DNA of 35,644 nt from a virus. Below are positions 1 through 7,015 of this stretch, piece by piece (the first letter of the stretch is position 1; each line of letters begins with the position of its first letter). Below the pieces are notes generated by a model. The model worked only from the letters and a program-made list of their open reading frames with translations. It made no database searches and was not told where the DNA came from. A program made the position numbers and the translations under genes. The DNA is taken from the IMG/VR virus record IMGVR_UViG_3300034073_003424, positions 1-35,644 of that record, one strand, 5' to 3'.

Positions 1-107
1 CCGCCGTGGCGGATGATCGAGTCGACGGCGAGTTCGTCCTCGCGTGGATCGATCCACGCGCCGCGCAAGCCTCGCTCGTACTCGAGGACCGGGTCGAAGT
101 CACTCAT
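1..107 (-). CDS. N-terminus of an unidentified phage protein (cut by window edge)
   Basis: About 35 codons are visible from an ATG that overlaps the stop of the preceding gene by 8 bases, the tight junction used throughout this strand. The peptide starts MSDFDPVLEYERGLRGAW and is acidic. It has no signal peptide or membrane segment in the visible part. The rest lies left of the window, so neither length nor domain can be judged. The translational coupling to the anchored protein upstream supports it being a real gene. No function is assigned. Confidence 0.55.
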   Translation of the reverse strand, partial: MSDFDPVLEYERGLRGAWIDPREDELAVDSIIRHG

Positions 108-591
108 CGCGGCGTATCCCGAACGACCATGAGAGCGCTTGGCACGCCGCAATCAGTTTCGCCCGGGAGTCCGCCGTGACCGGCTTCGACTCCGGCCCGT
201 TCGCGTTGACGAACACGAGGTCGATCGCCTTGTCGAGGCCGGGGTACTTGCCGACGTTCTGCTTGTCGATCGATAGCCGCAGGGAGTTCGCATGGAACGC
301 CGCGAACTGGTCGGTCGTGCCGATGATCGGCCGATCGCGCTGGCCGTCACGCAGGAGCACGTAACTCATCGCGTCGTAGAGTTGCGCGAGGTATAGGCGG
401 TCTGCCGGCATCATCTGCGGCAGGATCGGAACCAGCGGCTCCGCCCACTTGAGCAGAGCGGCCTCCGGCTTCGTCACGGCAGAGTCAGGCACGTCCGCAG
501 GCGGCCACGCGAGGTCGAGGACGGAGCCTTTCCAAGCAAAGAACAGGATCACGACGGCCACGACGAGCCTCATCGGGATGGCGAGTTTCAT
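100..591 (-). CDS. Membrane-anchored hypothetical protein, 163 aa
   Basis: The protein has one N-terminal hydrophobic segment at about residues 7-23, followed by a soluble part of about 140 residues. The segment could be a signal anchor or an uncleaved signal peptide. It contains a tryptophan/proline-rich junction (residues 28-33) and a helical region with several YL and DAM motifs. The start overlaps the stop of the previous gene as ATGA. It belongs to a run of three small coupled genes, two of them membrane-anchored. Such runs in phages often belong to lysis or virion-entry modules, but no holin, spanin or endolysin motif is seen. I do not recognise the family. Confidence 0.6.
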   Translation of the reverse strand: MKLAIPMRLVVAVVILFFAWKGSVLDLAWPPADVPDSAVTKPEAALLKWAEPLVPILPQMMPADRLYLAQLYDAMSYVLLRDGQRDRPIIGTTDQFAAFHANSLRLSIDKQNVGKYPGLDKAIDLVFVNANGPESKPVTADSRAKLIAACQALSWSFGIRRDE

Positions 592-860
592 TTGTCTGAT
601 CCGTCGACAAGGCCGAGGGTGAGGACGTCGATGGCCTTCTTGCGGTCGTCGTCGAGCGTGCCGGTCGCCCGCAGCCGCAGCCGCACGTTCGCAAGGGCGA
701 CGATCGCCTCCTTGTAGGAAGGCCCGACGAGCGCCGGCGGAGCGTGGTCGCCGTCATCCGACCCGATCCACCCGACGACGGTCTCGAAGACCGAGACGAT
801 CTGCGGCCAGAGCGCCACGGCCACCGCAATCGCCACGGCGATGTACTGCATCGTCGTCAT
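588..860 (-). CDS. Small protein with N-terminal transmembrane helix, 90 aa
   Basis: The start chosen is the ATG that overlaps the upstream stop by 4 bases (ATGA). A longer reading frame to the 5' side is arginine-rich shadow sequence. Residues 5-30 form one hydrophobic helix ending in a Val/Trp-rich stretch. A short acidic linker (SDDGDH) and a charged helical tail with LRLRATG and DDRKKAI follow. The layout (one TM plus soluble tail) fits a small phage inner-membrane protein, and a holin-like role is possible but unsupported. It sits between two other small coupled genes. Confidence 0.6.
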   Translation of the reverse strand: MTTMQYIAVAIAVAVALWPQIVSVFETVVGWIGSDDGDHAPPALVGPSYKEAIVALANVRLRLRATGTLDDDRKKAIDVLTLGLVDGSDK

Positions 861-1147
861 TCGACCCCTCCGGCGATCTTCGCGTAGGCCCACTCGAAGG
901 CTTCCTTGCCTTCCTTGGTCCGCAGGACCGCCTCGACGTGCCGGAGCGTCTCGTCGTCGAGCGACGTCGTGCTCTTGCCGGCGGCCCACTGGAGCGTCTT
1001 CACGATCGCCACGGCCTGCTCGTGCGGCGACTTGGCACTGCCGATGACCTGAAGTTGCGCAAGAAGCGGCGCCCACTCCGCAAGCAGTTTCAGCCTGTCA
1101 AGCAGTGGAAACCCGGCACCGTAGATTTCCTCTTCATTTCCCCCCAT
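857..1147 (-). CDS. Hypothetical small soluble protein, 96 aa
   Basis: A GGGAGG Shine-Dalgarno site lies about 6 bases before the ATG, and the stop overlaps the next start as ATGA. The protein looks fully helical, with no membrane segment. It begins with an acidic MGGNEEE head, and the C-terminal half carries a regular charged pattern ending in EWAYAKIAGGVE. It shares its operon position with the two anchored proteins downstream, so a joint role is likely. I recognise no family. Confidence 0.55.
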   Translation of the reverse strand: MGGNEEEIYGAGFPLLDRLKLLAEWAPLLAQLQVIGSAKSPHEQAVAIVKTLQWAAGKSTTSLDDETLRHVEAVLRTKEGKEAFEWAYAKIAGGVE

Positions 1148-1331
1148 CGCGAGCCTCCCTTGCTCCGTACAGAAACCGGATATACGCGGGTGAAAGCGTC
1201 CGCGGCGTGCTGGTTAGCGCGCCCCAATGAACGGGCGGCGGGTCAGAGACCTTCGCCATGAGCGGAGGCGAGTCATCGCCACCCCTTGCAACGAAGTCCC
1301 GCTCGTCAAGTTGTTCATCCGGCTGCGCCAT
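1134..1331 (-). CDS. Possible small hypothetical protein, 65 aa
   Basis: This frame fills the only space between two better supported genes and overlaps both (17 and 14 bases). The start has no clear Shine-Dalgarno site. An internal ATG at 1259 would give a 41-residue product and also lacks one. Composition is proline- and charge-rich with no recognisable domain. It is kept because the strand is otherwise gap-free, but it could be a spacer. Confidence 0.35.
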   Translation of the reverse strand: MAQPDEQLDERDFVARGGDDSPPLMAKVSDPPPVHWGALTSTPRTLSPAYIRFLYGAREARDGGK

Positions 1332-1509
1332 GCGTCGCGTAGTTCATGAGGTCATAGCAGTCATTGAAGACGCATTCCCCGATGTCACGCAGTTCACGCC
1401 GCGGGGCCGGGGTATCGAACTTCCACGTCTCCTGCTCCACGACGTTCGGGCCGATGGTCAGCACGAGCGTCGCGGATTTCTGCGTCAGCAGCAGGCGCAC
1501 CTCGGTCAC
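1315..1509 (-). CDS. Hypothetical small protein, 64 aa, GTG start
   Basis: The GTG start is chosen because AGGAGG lies 8 bases upstream. The frame continues further 5' but becomes arginine-rich shadow sequence of the neighbouring gene. The product begins with a beta-strand-like pattern (VTEVRLLL, then ATLVLTIG) and ends with a helical DIGECVFNDCYD segment holding two cysteines four residues apart. No family is recognised. It is followed by a weakly supported small frame. Confidence 0.55.
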   Translation of the reverse strand: MTEVRLLLTQKSATLVLTIGPNVVEQETWKFDTPAPRRELRDIGECVFNDCYDLMNYATHGAAG

Positions 1510-1528
1510 TGTTGTCGCCTCCTGTGGT

Positions 1529-1846
1529 CTACTCCAGTCTACCACGCGGGGGGCCGACCAGCCGTGACTCCCGCTCATCGGGAGTCCAGCCAGCACGAAT
1601 CTTCGCACACGCCGCACGGATCGTTTTCTCGTCCGGCTCGTACAGGTCGACCTCCGGCCGCTCGCCCAGACCCATCGACACGGCGAGGGCATCGATCTCG
1701 GCAGGCGCCATCACCAACTCATCGGCGATCTCCTCGATCGTCGAGTCGCCCGACCAGAGCATGCGCAGTCGCCTTTTGAGATTGGCCGCTGCCTTCGAGG
1801 CCGCCAACTCCTCCGGCGTCATCCTGCGTCGTGGTGATCCGACCAT
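1529..1846 (-). CDS. HTH-like small protein with C-terminal W-T motif, 105 aa
   Basis: Residues 36-60 have a helix-turn-helix-like pattern (STIEEIADEL, then APAEIDALAVSMGL), suggesting DNA binding. The C-terminal part (about 71-95) carries a motif also found in three other small proteins of this window. It has Pro at position -16, Ile at -11 and Gln or Arg at -3 relative to a Trp, then Thr/Ser, then Arg at +5 and +8; here the Trp is residue 87. The chosen ATG lies 2 bases after the upstream glycosyltransferase stop. A weaker alternative start is Met9. A small regulator or DNA-associated protein is the most that can be said. Confidence 0.6.
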   Translation of the reverse strand: MVGSPRRRMTPEELAASKAAANLKRRLRMLWSGDSTIEEIADELVMAPAEIDALAVSMGLGERPEVDLYEPDEKTIRAACAKIRAGWTPDERESRLVGPPRGRLE

Positions 1847-1848
1847 GC

Positions 1849-2754
1849 TCACAGTGCCACATAGCGGCATCCGGGGTTCAGGTACATCTGGTAGCCCGCC
1901 TCACGCATCGCACGATGGTGGGCGACGTGCTCGCAGTCCCCGCCGACGTACCCGCCTCGCAGGAACGCCTCGGTCCAGTACACAGCGAGGCCGCCAAATG
2001 CCGAGTACAGCGGGATCGGATGCGACCCCACGGGCGGCAGGAGCCAGTGGAACCACTCCATGCCGACCTCCTCGCGGCGGTCGCGCCAATCGTTAAGCCG
2101 GGCCGCCCATGCGTCGTAGCCCAAGACCTTCGCGACGCCGCGGCCGTGCTGGTGCCGCATGACCGAGTAGGACGCCATGCCGCCTGCCTGAAGGGCGTCG
2201 TGCCGGCTCGAGAGCCGCCCCAGCCACCCGATTGAGTTGAACACGCCGTCGACACTGAACCCGCCGGCCGGGTCGCAGTCGAGCACGATCGTCCACGCCG
2301 TCTTCGGCGCCTCGTCGCGGACGTACCGCAGGCACTCGTTGCGGCAGTAGGCAAGGCGGTTCGTGCGATCGTCCCCGAACCCGCGGATGTCCTCGCCACC
2401 CAGCGTCTCGTGGTCGACAACCACGCCGAACGTCTCCCGGGCATATTCGTCGAGCAGTTGGGCCGTGCCGTCGCGAGAGTCGTTCTCGAACACGTAGACG
2501 CTCGAGTCGTTGAACCCCTTCCGCATCTCCTCGACCAAGCACAGCGTGTTCGCAAGCGCCGGCCGGGCGTTCCTCGCGATCATCACGATCGCCGCGTCGA
2601 GTTCCTTCGCCGCCCCGCGGCCGATGGCGACTGCGGTGCGGTAGGACTCCTCATAGACCGGGTCCACCGGCCAGAAGTCCTCCGGCCGGATCAGTTGTTT
2701 TGAAAAGTCCATAGTTCGATCGGTTGGTTGATCATCAGTCGCGGATCGCACCAT
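1849..2754 (-). CDS. GT-A-fold glycosyltransferase, 301 aa
   Basis: This protein probably transfers a sugar from a nucleotide-sugar donor. Residues 53-75 read as the first beta strand and nucleotide-binding loop (AIVMIARNARPAL). Residues 88-97 hold VFENDSRDGT, and a DxD-like metal motif (LDCDPAGG, Asp149 and Asp151) follows. The ARN...ENDS.DGT pattern resembles the CAP59/alpha-1,3-mannosyltransferase (GT69-like) group. A GGGAGGTGA ribosome site 6 bases before ATG 2754 supports this start, although it makes a 64-base overlap with the upstream gene. Met15 at 2712 is the alternative. The upstream genes are a second glycosyltransferase and a sugar aminotransferase, so this is a surface- or virion-glycan locus. 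The acceptor is unknown. Confidence 0.75.
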   Translation of the reverse strand: MVRSATDDQPTDRTMDFSKQLIRPEDFWPVDPVYEESYRTAVAIGRGAAKELDAAIVMIARNARPALANTLCLVEEMRKGFNDSSVYVFENDSRDGTAQLLDEYARETFGVVVDHETLGGEDIRGFGDDRTNRLAYCRNECLRYVRDEAPKTAWTIVLDCDPAGGFSVDGVFNSIGWLGRLSSRHDALQAGGMASYSVMRHQHGRGVAKVLGYDAWAARLNDWRDRREEVGMEWFHWLLPPVGSHPIPLYSAFGGLAVYWTEAFLRGGYVGGDCEHVAHHRAMREAGYQMYLNPGCRYVAL

Positions 2755-3461
2755 ATCTCACCTCCCAGTTGTCGTATTCGGTCGCATAGCCCGACGAATC
2801 CCTCGTTCTCCATCCGGGCGCCGCACCGCAGGTACTCACCCTTGATCAGCGCGACGCTCCCCACCGTGCCGAGCCGGAACGGCTCCGTCGAATAGCACGG
2901 CGAGTACGGAGGCACCGAAGTGAACCGTGTTCCTTCGTGCCGATACCCCCATGTGTCGTAGAAGAACGGCAGCGGCGCCGGGCCTCCGCCCAAGTGCAAC
3001 TGGAGGTGCTCGCCGAGCCGTAGCGCTCCTTCGCACAAGTCGAGCGAGCGATCCATGCCGACGCTCGCGAGACACGGCCACCCGCCGGCGACGGCCCGCT
3101 TCTCGTCGCCATCGAGGACGTCGGCCAGCCGCTGCACCACGTCCGGCGGCGAGATCAGGTCGCTCTCGTGGATGAGCACACGCCCGGCCCCGTGCATGAG
3201 CGCGGCGTTGATCGCGACGTCTCCCACGAGCGAGCAGGCGAGCAGGCGGTCGGCCGGTTTGTCCCACGGCTCGACGATCAGGATCACCGGCACCGGCGAA
3301 TGCTCGATCACGTACCGCAGCATCTTCTCGGTCGCGTCGTTCGTCGGCCGGACGACCCATACCCAACCGGACACGCCGGCCTTGTCCAAGAGGTGGCTTG
3401 TCCGCCGGACGAGATGCTTCCCGACGTCGCCCATCCACGCGGAGATGCCGATGGTCGTCAT
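2691..3461 (-). CDS. Probable glycosyltransferase, 256 aa
   Basis: The start overlaps the aminotransferase stop as ATGA. The protein opens with a strand-and-helix pattern followed by WVWVVRPTNDATEKML, then a hydrophobic strand (VPVILIVEPWDKPADRL). Residues 96-107 read LIHESDLISPPD. The ESD triad is a plausible stand-in for the metal-binding DxD of GT-A enzymes, as it follows a strand and precedes a proline-rich turn. There is no membrane segment. Its position between an aminotransferase and a second glycosyltransferase is the main support for a sugar-transfer role. Sequence similarity to a named family is not obvious to me. Confidence 0.6.
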   Translation of the reverse strand: MTTIGISAWMGDVGKHLVRRTSHLLDKAGVSGWVWVVRPTNDATEKMLRYVIEHSPVPVILIVEPWDKPADRLLACSLVGDVAINAALMHGAGRVLIHESDLISPPDVVQRLADVLDGDEKRAVAGGWPCLASVGMDRSLDLCEGALRLGEHLQLHLGGGPAPLPFFYDTWGYRHEGTRFTSVPPYSPCYSTEPFRLGTVGSVALIKGEYLRCGARMENEGFVGLCDRIRQLGGEIWCDPRLMINQPIELWTFQNN

Positions 3462-4537
3462 GCCGAGCACCTCTCGAGCACCTCGCACACGGTCTTCACG
3501 TCGTCCCTCGTGAGGCCGCAGTGCGTCGGCAGGACGATGCCCTCATCGTGGAGCCGGTGCGCCGCGCACCCGCCCACGGTGCGGAACGAGCGCATGTGGC
3601 GATGCGTGTTCATCGGCGGGAACGCCGGCCGCGTCTCGACGCCGGCCTGCGCCATCCGGCGGATCACGGCGGAAGCAGGCATCCCGCTCTTCCGCACCGC
3701 GTAGGCCCAGTACCCGCTCGTGTCGTTCGGGTGCGTCGCCTGCGGCACGAAGCCTGCCGGCAGGAACTCGCCGTACCAGCGGAAAAGCATCCGGCGGTGC
3801 GTCAGGAACGAGTCCAGTTTCTTGAGTTGCTCAACCAGCACGGCGGCCTGCAACTCCGTCATCCGGTAGTTCGTGCCGGCCGCGTCATGCACGTACCGCT
3901 CGCGCGTCTGGGCCTGCCCGGCCATGTGCCGGACACGCTCCCCGTGCAGCGGATCGCGCCAGCCGACCGCACCGCCCTCGCCGCAGGTGACTGTCTTCGA
4001 GCCATAGAACGAGTACGTCGTCAGGTCGGAGACGGCGGGCACGCCGGAACGGAGCGCCCCCAGACCCTCGGCGTTGTCCTCGATGAGCACGATGCGCCGC
4101 CCCGTCGCAAGGTAATGGTCGTGCCGCCACTGCTCGAGCGACGGCGGCGGCGTGCCGTAGAGGTTGACCGTGATGACCGCCTTCGTCCTCGGCGTCACGG
4201 CGCCTGTCAGAAACCCCGGCTCGATCGTCCACATTCGGTCGTCGATGCCGACGAACACGGGCTTCGCACCGCAGTACAGGACCGCGTTGGCCGTCGCCAC
4301 GAAACTGGTCGCCGGCACGATCACCTCGTCGCCACGGCCCACGCCGGCCGCGAGGAGGGCTAGGTGCAGGGCGGCCGTCCCGCTCGACACGACGTGGCAC
4401 GGCTGGCCGGTGATGGCTTCCATCGCGGCGTCGGCGGCATCGCACACCGGGCCGCGTGTCAGCCGGCCGGACGCCAGCACCAAGGCCACGGCGGCGGCCT
4501 CCTCCTGCCCGACGATGGCGGCGCCGAAGGAGATCAC
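3458..4537 (-). CDS. DegT/DnrJ/EryC1/StrS-family sugar aminotransferase, 359 aa
   Basis: A PLP-dependent enzyme that aminates a keto-sugar on a nucleotide carrier, the family that includes perosamine synthase (PerA) and VioA. Seen directly: the SSGTAALHLAL cofactor loop (51-61), an Asp in LIEDNAEGLGA (Asp154) that should hold the PLP ring nitrogen, and the Schiff-base lysine Lys181 in SFYGSKTVTCGEGG. Length is close to the family norm of about 370. Start and stop are both coupled by ATGA overlaps. The window also encodes GDP-mannose 4,6-dehydratase, whose product GDP-4-keto-6-deoxymannose is the PerA substrate. GDP-perosamine is therefore a reasonable inferred product, but the substrate cannot be fixed from sequence alone. 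Confidence 0.9.
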   Translation of the reverse strand: MISFGAAIVGQEEAAAVALVLASGRLTRGPVCDAADAAMEAITGQPCHVVSSGTAALHLALLAAGVGRGDEVIVPATSFVATANAVLYCGAKPVFVGIDDRMWTIEPGFLTGAVTPRTKAVITVNLYGTPPPSLEQWRHDHYLATGRRIVLIEDNAEGLGALRSGVPAVSDLTTYSFYGSKTVTCGEGGAVGWRDPLHGERVRHMAGQAQTRERYVHDAAGTNYRMTELQAAVLVEQLKKLDSFLTHRRMLFRWYGEFLPAGFVPQATHPNDTSGYWAYAVRKSGMPASAVIRRMAQAGVETRPAFPPMNTHRHMRSFRTVGGCAAHRLHDEGIVLPTHCGLTRDDVKTVCEVLERCSA

Positions 4538-4827
4538 TGGAGGCTCTCCAGAAAGTGCCGGGCGTCAGCCGCGCTCGTGACCGTCGTCACGGCGCACCCG
4601 TAGGAGGCCAGTTCACGCTGGCGGTGCAGTTGCACGCGGGTCGGATCACAACCGGGTCGCTTGACCTCGATCCACGCGGCACGACCGTCCTTGATCGCGA
4701 GAACGTCAGGCAGGCCGACAACGGTTCCATATGAGCCTCCGTGAGTCTTCATGACCCACCAGCCCAGAGACCGCGCCTGCGCCATGACCTTGGCGACGAT
4801 CGTCCTCTCCAGAGGCTCGCGCCGCAT
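4534..4827 (-). CDS. VRR-NUC domain nuclease, 97 aa
   Basis: Stand-alone VRR-NUC proteins are small PD-(D/E)XK-fold nucleases common in phages, often acting on branched or flap DNA. The whole chain is the domain: an N-terminal helix with Glu8, GLPDV with the metal-binding Asp41, IEVK with Glu54 and Lys56, and the following PTRVQ with Gln66. It heads the aminotransferase/glycosyltransferase group and is coupled to the aminotransferase by ATGA. No Shine-Dalgarno site precedes it. Instead TACAAT lies 6 bases before the ATG, so it may be read from a leaderless message. Confidence 0.88.
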   Translation of the reverse strand: MRREPLERTIVAKVMAQARSLGWWVMKTHGGSYGTVVGLPDVLAIKDGRAAWIEVKRPGCDPTRVQLHRQRELASYGCAVTTVTSAADARHFLESLQ

Positions 4828-4839
4828 GGCCTGATTGTA
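4828..4839 (-). promoter_or_regulatory. TACAAT box 6 bases before the VRR-NUC start
   Basis: On the minus strand the sequence reads GATACAAT-CAGGCC-ATG. TACAAT matches the sigma-70 -10 consensus at five of six positions. No -35 match stands at the right distance. Transcription from it would begin at or beside the ATG, which fits the missing ribosome site. The same arrangement precedes the GDP-mannose dehydratase gene and the gene heading the acyl operon. Confidence 0.4.
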
Positions 4840-4860
4840 TCTGTCTGCCGCATTGTGCGC

Positions 4861-5136
4861 CTAGTGGAATCTGTGCGTTTTCACGACGACCGGGCGGATG
4901 CCGCCCCGGGACTGCCGCTTCTTCTTCGACCACCGCTCCTGTGCCGCCTCCGCCCCAGCCGCGATCTCATCCTCCGACGGGTCCGGCTGCCGCGACCAGA
5001 CCGCCATGCGCCGCGGCGGCAGGCCGAGAGCCTTGGCACGCCGTGTCACCGTCGCCGCCGATACGCCCAGTGTTTTCGCCAACTCCATATTCGAGCACGT
5101 CGCCCAGAGCCGCCGCAGAACCAACTCGTCGATCAA
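4861..5136 (-). CDS. HTH protein with C-terminal W-S motif, 91 aa
   Basis: Residues 16-38 form a convincing helix-turn-helix (MELAKTLGVSAATVTRRAKALG) of the kind found in small phage regulators and in resolvase C-termini. After a linker comes the motif shared with three other proteins here: Pro53, Glu55, Ile58, Gln66, Trp69-Ser70, Arg74 and Arg77. The tail is basic. Its start overlaps the stop of the next HTH protein by ATGA, so the two paralogue-like genes are made together. DNA binding is likely; the target is unknown. Confidence 0.7.
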   Translation of the reverse strand: MIDELVLRRLWATCSNMELAKTLGVSAATVTRRAKALGLPPRRMAVWSRQPDPSEDEIAAGAEAAQERWSKKKRQSRGGIRPVVVKTHRFH

Positions 5137-5513
5137 CGCAGTCTCCCGAGGGTGTAGACGGGAAAGTGATACGGCAGCGGCCGGACACGTCCGATCGAAC
5201 GGAGGACGAACATCTCATCCGTCCACGTCGCCTGAACCTTCGCCACGCGGTGCTGCACCTCCTCCGGCTCGAGTTCCGGCTCAGGGTCTCTGTTCCGCTT
5301 CCCCTTGCCGGGGTTGTGCCACGGCTTCCTCGACGACCGCCGCGGAAGCCGAAGATCGTGCTTGATGCGATCGAGCACGTAGGCCGACACGCCGAGCGCG
5401 GTGCAGATGTCCTCGTTGAGCGCGTCTGTCCCCCAGATCGCCAGCAGTTTCTCGTAGTCGACGACCGCCAGCGGGACGCGGCGGATTCGCGGTTGCTTCA
5501 CCGGCCGCCCCAC
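5133..5513 (-). CDS. HTH protein with C-terminal W-T motif, 126 aa
   Basis: Residues 33-57 have an HTH pattern (NEDICTALGVSAYVLDRIKHDLGL-like, ending LRLPRR), followed by a lysine- and arginine-rich linker (residues 58-75). The shared C-terminal motif is present in weaker form: Val86, Gln94, Trp97-Thr98, Arg105. A tyrosine/proline-rich tail follows. It lies upstream of, and is coupled to, a second protein of the same design, which suggests duplication followed by divergence. It is probably DNA-binding with no assigned role. Confidence 0.65.
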   Translation of the reverse strand: MGRPVKQPRIRRVPLAVVDYEKLLAIWGTDALNEDICTALGVSAYVLDRIKHDLRLPRRSSRKPWHNPGKGKRNRDPEPELEPEEVQHRVAKVQATWTDEMFVLRSIGRVRPLPYHFPVYTLGRLR

Positions 5514-5755
5514 AACTCAAGTATCCGCAGGCTCAGGCGGGCGATCTTCTTTTCCGTCTCGTGCGACTCGTGCCGCAACTTCTCGACTTCAGCCGACAAG
5601 AGCGTGTTCGTGTCCTCGAGTCGGTGGCACTTGGCTTGCAGCCGGCGGATGGCCTTGTTCGCGCTCGCGGCCCCCGCCGTGGCCCGGTGCCACTGCAACT
5701 CGTAGTGCCGGCAGAGCGAGAGGAGCCGCTGGATTTCGGCGTGCAAGTCGATCAT
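5498..5755 (-). CDS. Coiled-coil protein, 85 aa
   Basis: The start is the ATG overlapping the upstream stop (ATGA); the longer frame is shadow sequence. From about residue 25 to 75 the chain keeps a heptad-like pattern (KAIRRLQAKCHRLEDTNTLL, then AEVEKLRHES), so a dimeric coiled coil is expected. It ends 16 bases inside the next gene. No catalytic motif is seen. Similar short coiled-coil proteins are common in phage early regions and are usually of unknown function. Confidence 0.6.
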   Translation of the reverse strand: MIDLHAEIQRLLSLCRHYELQWHRATAGAASANKAIRRLQAKCHRLEDTNTLLSAEVEKLRHESHETEKKIARLSLRILELWGGR

Positions 5756-5964
5756 TCGATGTCCACTCCGACCTCGTTGGCGATCGTGAACAACTCCTGC
5801 CTGACCTCGTCGTATACCTCGACGCCGTCGGTGCCGTACTTCGCCTTGTTCCTGAGCCACGACGCCACCCGGCGGAGCACGCTCTGGTACTTGTGGCCGT
5901 TCTGGGCGACCTCGAAGTCCTTCTCATCCTCCGGCAGGCGGAAGTGCAGGCTCGCGGATGGCAT
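5752..5964 (-). CDS. Conserved-type small phage protein, 70 aa
   Basis: The protein begins with a strand (ASLHFRLPEDE), then a helix with GHKYQSVLRRVASWLRNKAKYG, and ends in an acidic EVRQELFTIANEVGVDIE. The order (LPED...D/E, then KY..VL..., then YDEVRQEL) is one I recognise from small phage proteins of unknown function found near replication or accessory genes. It is coupled to both neighbours. No enzymatic residues are apparent. Confidence 0.65.
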   Translation of the reverse strand: MPSASLHFRLPEDEKDFEVAQNGHKYQSVLRRVASWLRNKAKYGTDGVEVYDEVRQELFTIANEVGVDIE

Positions 5965-6179
5965 CAGTCATCCCCCAGATGCTTGCGGGTGTAGGCCACC
6001 ATCTCGAGCGAGTAGACGGCGAGCGCCTCGCGGATCATGTAGATGGAGAACGCCATGCCCTTCTGGTCGTCGACGTTGCATTCGCCGGCGACGCCGTCGA
6101 GGTAGTCCATGAGCGAGCGAATCGTCCTCTGGGCGGCTAGCATCCGCCGCATGAGGTCGAGTCGCTCGTCCTCGGTCAT
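5964..6179 (-). CDS. Hypothetical helical protein, 71 aa
   Basis: The start is set by an ATGA overlap with the GNAT gene stop, and the stop overlaps the next start as TGATG. The product is predicted all-helical (residues 1-30 and 45-67), with many methionines (residues 10, 13, 24, 42, 48 and 60) and one cysteine. No motif is recognised. It is one of a chain of small accessory genes. Confidence 0.6.
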   Translation of the reverse strand: MTEDERLDLMRRMLAAQRTIRSLMDYLDGVAGECNVDDQKGMAFSIYMIREALAVYSLEMVAYTRKHLGDD

Positions 6180-6652
6180 GCCCGCGCCCATTCGTCGCCC
6201 TTCTTCTCGAAAAGGGTCGGATGAAGGCACGCCCGCCGTGCCACGAGCAGCATGTGCGGGTGGAAGACGGCGACGTTCGCACCGTTTTCGTGGAGCACGC
6301 CCGCCGCGAGTCCGGCGGCGCACCACGCGGCGATGCCGCGGCCACGATACTCCGGCGCCACGAACGCCTCGAGCGTGTCGTGAACCGTCGCGTCCCACGC
6401 ATACGCAGGACCGCCTTGGTCGAGGAAGACAGGGTTCGTCCGTTCGGTCCACGACTCCGTCCGGCACCACCCGACGATCTCGCCGTGGTCGCTCGCGATC
6501 GCGATGTGCCCGTCGGCCTCCTCCGGCTTCAGCCCGCGGAGCCACGCGCCCAACTTCCTCTGGAAGTCGCTGCCCGGCTTCGTGAGGCGGTCGCGCAGCC
6601 ACTCCGCGGCGTGTTCGGGGAGTTGTGTCGCTGGGTGGATTAGGCAGTGCAT
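6176..6652 (-). CDS. GNAT-family N-acetyltransferase, 158 aa
   Basis: Acetyl-CoA-dependent acyl transfer to an amine is expected. The acetyl-CoA pyrophosphate loop is clear in residues 98-108 (VAPEYRGRGIA), matching the family pattern R/Q-x-x-G-x-G/A. The preceding strand carries the usual beta-bulge region (IAIASDHGEIVGW). The start at MHCLIHP overlaps the DUF551-like gene by 13 bases; a longer upstream frame does not look coding. The N-terminal third is atypical and may select the substrate. It could act on a protein, an aminosugar or a small molecule; the neighbours do not decide this. Confidence 0.75.
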   Translation of the reverse strand: MHCLIHPATQLPEHAAEWLRDRLTKPGSDFQRKLGAWLRGLKPEEADGHIAIASDHGEIVGWCRTESWTERTNPVFLDQGGPAYAWDATVHDTLEAFVAPEYRGRGIAAWCAAGLAAGVLHENGANVAVFHPHMLLVARRACLHPTLFEKKGDEWARA

Positions 6653-7008
6653 TGGGTCGCTCCCGGCGGACTTGGCATGGCGGTCCACACGATCGGCGGA
6701 TAGATCGAACGCTCCGTGTCGATCTGCACCCACTGCCCAGTGAAGCGGCTGATCTGGCACTCGTATGACCTCTGGCCGCCGCAGTGTGCCAAAACTGGTA
6801 CACCCGGCTCCGGCTTCACGTCGGCTGCCGAATACCACTTCGGGACGTCGTCCACGAAGGCACGGGCCGCCTTGATCAGGGCAGCCGCCTCAGCGGCGTA
6901 GACCACGAATTCCGTTTTGTCCACGCCGAAGCGCTCGTAGGCGTCGGCGAGCACGTCGAGTCCGTAGAGGACGTCTTCGCGGGTGAGGCGGTGGGTGGTG
7001 TGGGGCAT
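6640..7008 (-). CDS. DUF551-like protein, 122 aa
   Basis: The C-terminal half, from Trp58, follows the DUF551 plan: W-x-S at the start, PEPGVPVLAH in the middle, a short SRFTGQW segment, and a closing PPIVWTAMPSPP. DUF551 proteins are small phage and prophage proteins of unknown function. The N-terminal helix (about 10-50) is alanine-rich and carries no DUF551 sequence. A weak AGG site precedes the ATG. It is likely an accessory gene. Confidence 0.65.
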   Translation of the reverse strand: MPHTTHRLTREDVLYGLDVLADAYERFGVDKTEFVVYAAEAAALIKAARAFVDDVPKWYSAADVKPEPGVPVLAHCGGQRSYECQISRFTGQWVQIDTERSIYPPIVWTAMPSPPGATQCTA

Positions 7009-7015
7009 TGGACTT